64,000 nucleotides of DNA from Pedobacter helvus (GTDB taxonomy: Bacteria; Bacteroidota; Bacteroidia; Sphingobacteriales; Sphingobacteriaceae): contig NZ_SRMP01000002.1 of the NCBI RefSeq assembly GCF_005925325.1, forward strand, positions 710,541-774,540, written 5' to 3'. Each line of letters begins with the position of its first letter. Positions within the stretch are counted from its first letter, which is position 1. A program made the translations under genes and the position numbers. This document shows, piece by piece, positions 58,164 through 64,000 of this stretch. The notes beneath the pieces were generated by a model. It ran no database searches, was not told the DNA's origin, and worked only from the letters and a program-made list of their open reading frames with translations.

Positions 58164-59126
58164 ATGGAACAATTAAAAACATCTTTTGATTTTGAAAAGC
58201 CTTTAAGTGATTTGTATCAGCAAATCGAAAAGGTTAAGCAAATTGCCGATAAAACTAAAGTAGATATGTCGGCTACACTTGCAGAGCTAGAAGAGAAAGC
58301 TGCGCAGACTAGTCAAACTCTTTATGCTAACCTAACTGGATGGCAAAAAGTTCAAATGTCGCGTCATGCAGAGCGTCCGCAAACATTGGATTATATCAAC
58401 CTCATCTGCGACGATTTTATCGAAATGCATGGTGATAGAACGGTTGGTGATGATAAAGCGATTGTTGGCGGTTTCGCTACGATTAACGGAGAAACGGTAA
58501 TGGTAATCGGTCACCAAAAAGGTAAAAATACCAAGGAGCGTCAATATCGTAACTTTGGTATGGCTAACCCGGAAGGTTACAGAAAAGCATTACGTTTAAT
58601 GCGTTTGGCAGAAAAATTCAATAAGCCTGTAATTTCTTTCATCGACACGATGGGTGCCTATCCAGGTTTAGAAGCCGAAGAACGTGGTCAAGGTGAAGCT
58701 ATTGCACGTAACTTGTTAGAAATGTCTGTGCTTAAAGTGCCAATTCTTTGCTTCATTGTAGGTGAAGGTGCATCTGGAGGTGCATTGGGTATTGGTATTG
58801 GTGATAAAGTTTACATGTTAGAGCATACTTGGTATTCGGTGATTTCTCCAGAGTCTTGTTCTTCTATCTTATGGAGAAGCTGGGATTTCAAAGAAAAAGC
58901 TGCTGAATGTTTGAAGCTTACTTCAGAAGATATGTTCAAAAACCAACTGATTGACGGTGTTGTTAAAGAACCGCTAGGTGGTGCACACCAAAATCCTGAG
59001 GAAATGGCTGGTACTTTAAAAGCTCAAATCGTAGACGATCTAAAAGCATTGAAGAAAGTTGGTGCTGAGAAATTAATTTCTAAAAGGATTGACAAATTCT
59101 GCGCAATGGGCGTGGTAAATGAGTAG
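58164..59126 (+). CDS. accA: Acetyl-CoA carboxylase carboxyltransferase subunit alpha
   Basis: The 320-residue protein matches AccA throughout: an N-terminal helical region ([20 protein letters not shown]), [16 protein letters not shown] near 70, [36 protein letters not shown] (as [18 protein letters not shown]), [19 protein letters not shown] and [15 protein letters not shown], with [10 protein letters not shown]. It transfers the carboxyl group from biotin to acetyl-CoA in the first step of fatty-acid synthesis. It works with AccD, encoded elsewhere. It is a single-gene unit with its own promoter and a terminator at 59182. Length is typical. Confidence 0.96.
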   Translation: MEQLKTSFDFEKPLSDLYQQIEKVKQIADKTKVDMSATLAELEEKAAQTSQTLYANLTGWQKVQMSRHAERPQTLDYINLICDDFIEMHGDRTVGDDKAIVGGFATINGETVMVIGHQKGKNTKERQYRNFGMANPEGYRKALRLMRLAEKFNKPVISFIDTMGAYPGLEAEERGQGEAIARNLLEMSVLKVPILCFIVGEGASGGALGIGIGDKVYMLEHTWYSVISPESCSSILWRSWDFKEKAAECLKLTSEDMFKNQLIDGVVKEPLGGAHQNPEEMAGTLKAQIVDDLKALKKVGAEKLISKRIDKFCAMGVVNE

Positions 59127-59181
59127 TCGGTAGACAGGTAATAGTGGCCAGTTTACATACTGGCGGTACTAAAAAAAGATA

Positions 59182-59213
59182 AAAAAAGCACGATCTAATG
59201 GTCGTGCTTTTTT
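59182..59213 (+). terminator. Intrinsic terminator after accA
   Basis: A 12-bp stem (AAAAAAGCACGA with TCGTGCTTTTTT) and an 8-nt loop with a T tail. Confidence 0.9.
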
Positions 59214-59284
59214 GTTGGTCTATGCCAATTTTTAGATAAGCGCTGCTAGGCCGCCTGTAATCTTACTAATAATATTGTAGTGGA

Positions 59285-59381
59285 AACCCTCTCTGGCTAC
59301 GCCATCTCTCCCAAAGGGAGAGAAAGTTAATGTTGCTACTCTCCCCTTTGGGAGAGATGCCCGACGGGCAGGGAGGGGATT
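59285..59381. repeat. Four-hairpin intergenic repeat, copy 3
   Basis: The clearest copy. Four hairpins occur in order: TGGC-TAC-GCCA (59294-59304), CTCTCCC-AAA-GGGAGAG (59306-59322), CTCTCCC-CTTT-GGGAGAG (59339-59356) and TGCCCG-A-CGGGCA (59358-59370). The ends are ACCCTCTCTG and CAGGGAGGGG. It lies between the convergent accA and DUF2723 genes. Confidence 0.8.
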
Positions 59382-59386
59382 AGACA

Positions 59387-59423
59387 AAAAAGCCGTCCCG
59401 ATTTTAAATCGGGACGGCTTTTT
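59387..59423 (-). terminator. Terminator after the DUF2723 gene
   Basis: A long GC-rich stem (AAAAAGCCGTCCCGATTT with AAATCGGGACGGCTTTTT) with a very short loop. T runs follow on both strands. It is 17 bp past the stop codon of the leftward gene at 59440. Confidence 0.9.
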
Positions 59424-59439
59424 ATGGATTATAAATTGC

Positions 59440-62400
59440 TTACATATTCATGAAATCTGGAGGAAGCTCGCCGAAATACTGCGCAAAGTTTCCATGAGCA
59501 AATAAAGTTTTGATCTGGTTTTCCAACTCTTTCGCTAATTGAGGCTGGTTGTACTGCGTAGCTACTTTAGCCATTGGCATTAGACCATAAAATAGTCCAA
59601 TTTGAATATTTTGTTGACCAACCAATCTGTTTTTACTTTTAGAAACATCGCCCAAATAGGTAACTTCTTTTCCTATATAATCTGCATACTTCTTAATCAA
59701 AGCATTAGCTTTTTCAGTTTCACCTAAAATATAAAGGTTTTGCGCCATCGTAGCAGCACCCATAGCAGCACGCATACCATAAATTTTGGTAGGAATTACC
59801 TCTTCATATTTCTTCATCACTTTTTTAGCATCTTCTAACCTGCCAGCTTTAATTAAGCCAGTAGTTACACTGTTAAAGATGTTATTGAAGATAGAAATAT
59901 CATCAGCAGACTGAATGTCTAAATATTTAGCATTTTTAATGTTACCCCACTTAAACTTGTTCATGATATTGTCATACATCGGGTCTAAGTTGATAGGCTG
60001 GTCTTCTTCACCTCTCTTGGCAGGGTCTAAAGGCAATAATCTTAATGCTAAGCCTTCGCTATATAAATACTTGTCTAAGCCGTTAAATTGATCTGAAGGC
60101 ACTGTGCTCGCAAAGTAAACTGGGCGTTTCCAATTATTGTGGGCCAAGATATCTAACATCGCTAAGGTACCTTTAGTAACATAGCCTTTATTAAAAGTCC
60201 ACTCTAAGCTAGGCACAATTTCTCCAGCACGGTTGGCAGGTAAAGTTTTAGTGTTAATTACATCTTGAGGATTAACCGTCAACTTAAATTTCTTGGTAGG
60301 AATAAAGTTGGTGGTAGAACCATCTTGTAGAGGTAACTTGTCGTCTGCGTCATCAGATAACAATAAATCAACAATCTGTTTCAGTTCTACAGGATCGGCA
60401 ATGTTCATGTCTTTATAGTACATTACATCTCTCACACCAGAAACATATTGTTTTTCTGTCATCGAAATTGGTAGAGCTTCAGATTCGTGAACTTTACGCT
60501 TCATGCCATTGATATACCAGTCGGTATCGAATAAACTTAAGTTTACCAATCTAATATCGGGTCTAATACCTTCCACTTCTTGTGCATACCATAGTGGGTA
60601 AGTATCGTTATCGCCATAGGTGAACAAGATCGCATTTGGTGCGCAAGATTCCATGTAACTAATGGCGATATCGCGGGCCAAGGTTTTTTCTGAGCGATCG
60701 TGATCATTCCAGCCTTCTTTGGCCATAAGCACTGGTGCTGCCAATAAACCAATAACACTTGCTACAATAGCGCCCATTTTTGGATCAAGCTTCTTTAACA
60801 ACCATTCTTTGATGGCAATGATGCCTAGGCCAATCCATATAGCGAAAGCATAGAAAGAGCCTACGTAGGCATAATCCCTTTCTCTCGGCTCCATTGGTTT
60901 TTGGTTAAGGTAAATCACAATGGCCAACCCAGTAAAGAAGAACAACAAACCAATAATTCCTGCATCTTTAGGGTGGCGACCAAAATGCCAAACCGCTCCA
61001 ATAACGCCAAGAATTAAAGGTAAAAAGTAAAAACGGTTGTACGAGTTACTTTCTTTGATAGACGGAGGTAGATTGCTTTGATCTCCATAAAGTAAGGCAT
61101 CAATTGGTTTTACACCACTAATCCACTGACCTTCGTAAAGGCTGCCTTGTCCTTGCTCTTCGTTCTGGCGACCAGCAAAGTTCCACAAGAAATAACGCAT
61201 GTACATGAAACCAACCTGATGGCGCATAAAGAAACCTACATTGTCAAAGAAACTTGGGAAATGATCATCGCTCATTCCCATCATATCTTTGTAGTAGTCT
61301 ACGTGTCTTTGTTCATCGCTATACATACGAGGAAATAAGACTTCGTGTTGTAAGCGACGTATACTGTCTGGGAAGTTCTCATTCTCCCCATAAATACGTT
61401 TGGTTTTTGTACCCGAAACTTCATATTTAGTATCGCCTTTGCGATAAGATTTGCCTGTTTCCTTAAAAATAGGAGCAGAACCATCGTCCTGATATTTAGG
61501 AATTGAGTTATAGTTTGGGCCGAAAAGTAATGGTCTATCTCCATATTGCTCGCGGTTCAAATAACTTAAAAATGAGAATGCGTTGTCTGGATCACTGTTG
61601 TTTAAGTTTGGTTTAGCTTGTGCCCTAATCAAAATCATAGCGAAAGAACTATAACCGAAAATGATCAATACCGTTGATAACAAAGCTAGATTCAATACCT
61701 TTTTTTGCTGTTTGATCGAGTATCTGATAGCTAAAACAAAACCGACTACAAGTATGATTACGAAAAATAATACACCAGAACCGAAGCCTAAGCCTAAGGT
61801 GTTCACAAAGAAAAGATCGAAGTAAGCACCAAAAGAAACCAAATATTGGATGATACCATATTGGATTACAGCTAAGATTAAAATACCAACGCCTAAGGCT
61901 TTAAAAATACCTGAAGTTGTAGGTTTTGCTTCTTTTTTGAAGTAGTAAACAAAAGCGATTGCTGGGATGGTTAGTAAGTTTAACAAGTGGATACCAATTG
62001 ATAAACCCATGATATAGGCGATAAACAACAACCATCTGTCGGCTTTAGGTTCGTCGGCAACGGCTTCCCATTTTAAAATACCCCAAAATACAATGGCAGT
62101 AAATAATGAAGAAAGTGCGTAAACCTCTGCCTCTACGGCAGAAAACCAGAAGCTGTCTGAATAAGTGTAGGCTAATGCGCCCACAACACCAGCACCCATA
62201 ATGGTAATTAGGTTTGCGGTGGTGATTTCTTCAGCTTTTTTAACCAGCACTTTTTTAGCTAAGGCTGTAATCGTCCAAAATAAGAAAAGGATAGTGGCGC
62301 CACTTGCCACCGCAGAACCGAAGTTCATGAAATAGGCAATTTTAGTTTTATCGCCCATGGCTAATAAGGAGAAGAAACGCTCTATCATTAAAAATAGGGG

Positions 62401-62559
62401 AGCTCCTGGTTGGTGTACAACCTGCATTTTGTAGGCCGAGGCGATAAACTCACCGCAATCCCAGAAACTCGCAGTTGGCTCTAGCGTTAAAACATAAGTG
62501 AGGGTGGCTATAAAAAAACAAGCCCAGCCAATGATATTGTTTACTTTTGAATAGTTCAT
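59440..62559 (-). CDS. DUF2723 membrane protein, probable GT-C-type glycosyltransferase
   Basis: The 1039-residue protein has about ten or more membrane helices in its N-terminal 600 residues (for example IIGWACFFIATLTYVLTL, GAGVVGALAYTYSDSFWFSA), then a soluble C-terminal half. EPTASFWDCGEFIASAYKM near residue 26 and VVHQPGAPLFLMIERF are DUF2723 hallmarks; the acidic DCGEF loop is the place of the catalytic Asp or Glu in GT-C enzymes. EPRERDYAYVGSFYAF and FTYGDNDTYPLWYAQEVEGI follow. The C-terminus (MAQNLYILGETEKANALIKK) is TPR-like. It may transfer a sugar from a lipid-linked donor to an exported acceptor, by analogy only. It is a single-gene unit. Confidence 0.85.
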   Translation of the reverse strand: MNYSKVNNIIGWACFFIATLTYVLTLEPTASFWDCGEFIASAYKMQVVHQPGAPLFLMIERFFSLLAMGDKTKIAYFMNFGSAVASGATILFLFWTITALAKKVLVKKAEEITTANLITIMGAGVVGALAYTYSDSFWFSAVEAEVYALSSLFTAIVFWGILKWEAVADEPKADRWLLFIAYIMGLSIGIHLLNLLTIPAIAFVYYFKKEAKPTTSGIFKALGVGILILAVIQYGIIQYLVSFGAYFDLFFVNTLGLGFGSGVLFFVIILVVGFVLAIRYSIKQQKKVLNLALLSTVLIIFGYSSFAMILIRAQAKPNLNNSDPDNAFSFLSYLNREQYGDRPLLFGPNYNSIPKYQDDGSAPIFKETGKSYRKGDTKYEVSGTKTKRIYGENENFPDSIRRLQHEVLFPRMYSDEQRHVDYYKDMMGMSDDHFPSFFDNVGFFMRHQVGFMYMRYFLWNFAGRQNEEQGQGSLYEGQWISGVKPIDALLYGDQSNLPPSIKESNSYNRFYFLPLILGVIGAVWHFGRHPKDAGIIGLLFFFTGLAIVIYLNQKPMEPRERDYAYVGSFYAFAIWIGLGIIAIKEWLLKKLDPKMGAIVASVIGLLAAPVLMAKEGWNDHDRSEKTLARDIAISYMESCAPNAILFTYGDNDTYPLWYAQEVEGIRPDIRLVNLSLFDTDWYINGMKRKVHESEALPISMTEKQYVSGVRDVMYYKDMNIADPVELKQIVDLLLSDDADDKLPLQDGSTTNFIPTKKFKLTVNPQDVINTKTLPANRAGEIVPSLEWTFNKGYVTKGTLAMLDILAHNNWKRPVYFASTVPSDQFNGLDKYLYSEGLALRLLPLDPAKRGEEDQPINLDPMYDNIMNKFKWGNIKNAKYLDIQSADDISIFNNIFNSVTTGLIKAGRLEDAKKVMKKYEEVIPTKIYGMRAAMGAATMAQNLYILGETEKANALIKKYADYIGKEVTYLGDVSKSKNRLVGQQNIQIGLFYGLMPMAKVATQYNQPQLAKELENQIKTLFAHGNFAQYFGELPPDFMNM

Positions 62560-62733
62560 ATTTGTGATATGATGATTTCTTAAACCTTAAGTTTGGTGCA
62601 TTAAAATGCTGCCGAAAATAAAGAAATAGATTGATATAGGAGTTAGTGATTAGCCTTATTTAACAAAAAATAACTAAATCTGCCTGACAGTCAGTGGAGG
62701 TAGAAAATAATTTGAAATTTTTTGCGTCAGATA

Positions 62734-62764
62734 TTTGCAAGTTTCAAAAATGTGCGTACATTTG
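62734..62764 (+). promoter_or_regulatory. Promoter of tRNA-Gln
   Basis: TTTG (62734-62737) and TACATTTG (62757-62764) are 19 bp apart, an exact match to the Bacteroidota consensus TTTG-N19-TAnnTTTG. The tRNA begins 48 bp further on. Confidence 0.75.
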
Positions 62765-62811
62765 CATTCCCTTTCAGCAACACACTTGAGAGAGCGTTAG
62801 AAAGAGGAGAT

Positions 62812-62882
62812 TGTCCGATAGTATAAGGGTAGTACGACAGTTTTTGGTACTGTTTGTCTTGGTTCGAATCCAGGTCGGACAA
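62812..62882 (+). tRNA. tRNA-Gln (anticodon TTG)
   Basis: A complete cloverleaf. The acceptor arms TGTCCGA and TCGGACA pair fully, the anticodon arm ACAGT...ACTGT closes a 7-nt loop TTTTGGT with anticodon TTG, and the T arm holds GGTTCGAATCC. The D region has the AGGGTAGTAC pattern. CCA is not encoded. A terminator follows. Confidence 0.95.
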
Positions 62883-62891
62883 CAAATCACT

Positions 62892-62925
62892 TCGGGTTGT
62901 GAATAAAACCGCAACCCGATTTTTT
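62892..62925 (+). terminator. Intrinsic terminator after tRNA-Gln
   Basis: Stem TCGGGTTG with CAACCCGA, 12-nt loop, then six T. It separates the tRNA from prs. Confidence 0.85.
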
Positions 62926-62952
62926 ATTAACAAGCATTGATACCCGCAAATC

Positions 62953-63894
62953 ATGCCATTGCAATTTAATCCCGTTAAAATTTTTGCTGGAAGTGGAACC
63001 AAAGACCTTGCAAGCAAAATAGCTGAAGAATACGGTAAACCTGTTGGTAGTGTTACCTTAAGTAAATTTAGCGACGGCGAATTCCAGCCTTCATTCGATG
63101 AATCGGTAAGAGGATGTGATGTTTTCCTAGTACAATCTACCTACCAACCAAGTGATAATTTAATGGAACTTTTGTTAATGGTTGATGCCGCTCGTAGAGC
63201 ATCTGCGCATTACATTACCGCTGTTGTTCCTTATTATGGTTTGGCTCGTCAAGATAGAAAAGATAAACCTAGGGTTGCAATTGGCGCTAAATTGGTAGCT
63301 AACTTGTTAAAAGCAGCGGGTATCCACCGTATCATGACCATGGACTTGCATGCGGCGCAAATTCAAGGTTTTTTTGATATTCCGGTAGATCACTTGGATG
63401 GCGCAGTAATTTTTGTACCTTATATCAAAAGCTTAGGCTTAGAAAACTTAACTATCGCTTCTCCTGATATGGGAGGTTCCTATAGAGCTAGAACTTTTGC
63501 TAAGTTCTTTAATGCAGAGGTAGTTATTTGTGATAAACGTCGTAAACGTGCCAATGAGATCGAATCGATGTCTATTATTGGTGATGTTACTGGACAGGAC
63601 ATCGTTTTAATTGACGACATCTGTGACACAGCTGGAACTCTAGCTAAAGCTGCAGCATTGATTATGGAGAACGGGGCAAAGAGTGTAAGAGCGGTTTGTA
63701 CACACCCAGTGTTGTCTGGCAAAGCTTACGAAACGGTAGAGAACTCCGTGTTGGAAGAACTAATCGTGACAGATACTATTCCATTGAAAAGAGAAAGTCC
63801 GAAAATTAAACAGTTAAGTACTGCTAAATTATTTGCAAAAGCTATTGCTAGCGTAAATGAATACGGCTCAATTAGTGAGCTTTTTAAAGTGTAA
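62953..63894 (+). CDS. prs: Ribose-phosphate pyrophosphokinase, housekeeping
   Basis: The 313-residue enzyme is the standard class I PRPP synthetase: VKIFAGSGTKDLASKIA at the start, LSKFSDGEFQPSFDESVRG, VPYYGLARQDRKDKPR (ATP loop), TMDLHAAQIQGFFDIPVDHL (catalytic His and Asp) and LIDDICDTAGTLAKAA (PRPP loop). It makes PRPP for nucleotides, histidine and NAD. It follows tRNA-Gln and its terminator by 28 bp, so its own promoter must lie very close or partly in the tRNA tail. The second, shorter enzyme at 53764 is a specialised paralogue. Another gene may start at 63979. Confidence 0.96.
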   Translation: MPLQFNPVKIFAGSGTKDLASKIAEEYGKPVGSVTLSKFSDGEFQPSFDESVRGCDVFLVQSTYQPSDNLMELLLMVDAARRASAHYITAVVPYYGLARQDRKDKPRVAIGAKLVANLLKAAGIHRIMTMDLHAAQIQGFFDIPVDHLDGAVIFVPYIKSLGLENLTIASPDMGGSYRARTFAKFFNAEVVICDKRRKRANEIESMSIIGDVTGQDIVLIDDICDTAGTLAKAAALIMENGAKSVRAVCTHPVLSGKAYETVENSVLEELIVTDTIPLKRESPKIKQLSTAKLFAKAIASVNEYGSISELFKV

Positions 63895-63978
63895 TGCGTT
63901 AAGCGTTTGGAGTTGAGCGTTTAAAACGCCAAGCCCTATTCGCCAAACAATAATTAATAACAAATAAATAAATAAAAA

Positions 63979-64000
63979 ATGAAACCTGAGAAATCTTTGA
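63979..64000 (+). CDS. Possible start of the next gene, cut by the window end
   Basis: An ATG after an A-rich leader (AATAAATAAATAAAAA) opens a frame of seven codons (MKPEKSL) to the end of the window. In related genomes prs is often followed by the gene for ribosomal protein L25, but these residues are too few to test that. Confidence 0.35.

Noticed and set aside
63895..63960. A GCGTTTAAAACGC palindrome after prs as a terminator
   Set aside because: It is short and has no T run after it.
1..64000. CRISPR arrays, prophage, insertion sequences or integrases
   Set aside because: I found no regularly spaced repeats, phage structural genes or transposase motifs in the window.

Overview
The window looks like a chromosomal segment of a Bacteroidota bacterium, most likely Sphingobacteriaceae and close to Pedobacter. 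The evidence is the set of TonB-dependent receptors with carboxypeptidase-like N-terminal domains, an ECF sigma/FecR/receptor cassette, DUF2723, DUF1800/DUF1501 and DUF4861 proteins, A-rich leaders without clear Shine-Dalgarno sites, and promoters of the TTTG-N19-TAnnTTTG type. The genus is inferred, not proven. I see no phage, transposase or CRISPR array.

Layout. 1-5.5 kb: a polysaccharide-utilisation operon (C-terminal end of a sodium:solute symporter, mannosylglucose phosphorylase GH130, BNR_4 propeller protein, GH88 unsaturated glucuronidase, DUF4861). 5.6-14.4 kb: an AraC regulator divergent from an eight-gene operon that reads as a complete non-phosphorylative L-fucose (or L-rhamnose) pathway ending in pyruvate plus lactate, and lactate oxidation. 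14.4-16.8 kb: about 1 kb with no gene, an orphan NarL-type response regulator, and its long upstream region with two matching operator-like palindromes. 16.8-24.1 kb: a two-gene YeeE/YedE sulfur transporter, then a phytate module (TonB receptor, TPR-HTH regulator, beta-propeller phytase lipoprotein). 24.1-30.3 kb: two unknown proteins, then an ECF sigma/FecR/STN-receptor cassette. 30.3-36.6 kb: an intergenic repeat cluster, a short Hsp70-like ATPase, a small acidic repeat protein and a Tat-exported PaoABC-type molybdenum aldehyde oxidoreductase. 36.9-44.7 kb: periplasmic glycerophosphodiesterase, zinc alcohol dehydrogenase, AraC, MFS exporter, hybrid histidine kinase, outer-membrane barrel and lipoprotein. 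44.9-52.3 kb: DUF1800/DUF1501 pair, a likely metal TonB receptor with a DUF6660 protein, and a secreted phosphodiesterase. 52.3-56.1 kb: an NAD-salvage operon (two nrtR copies, prs-like, nadV). 56.2-64.0 kb: S10 carboxypeptidase-like protein, accA, DUF2723 protein, tRNA-Gln and the housekeeping prs.

The most striking feature is the NAD-salvage locus. The Nudix regulator gene nrtR is present as a 709-bp direct tandem duplication whose three boundaries are all the 9-bp TTACGCAAA half-site of its own putative operator, so the copy number may have arisen by recombination between operators. The promoter of prs-nadV matches the Bacteroidota consensus exactly, and one operator-like palindrome overlaps its -7 element while a second sits against its -33 element. 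Other points of interest are a family of about 97-bp intergenic repeats that fold into four hairpins (three copies, one inverted), a UxaA-family enzyme in the place of the usual fuconate dehydratase, and a sugar dehydrogenase whose catalytic YxxxK motif reads YxxxN.

Functional themes are sugar-acid polysaccharide and deoxysugar catabolism, scavenging of organic phosphate (phytase, glycerophosphodiesterase, phosphodiesterase) and nicotinamide recycling.
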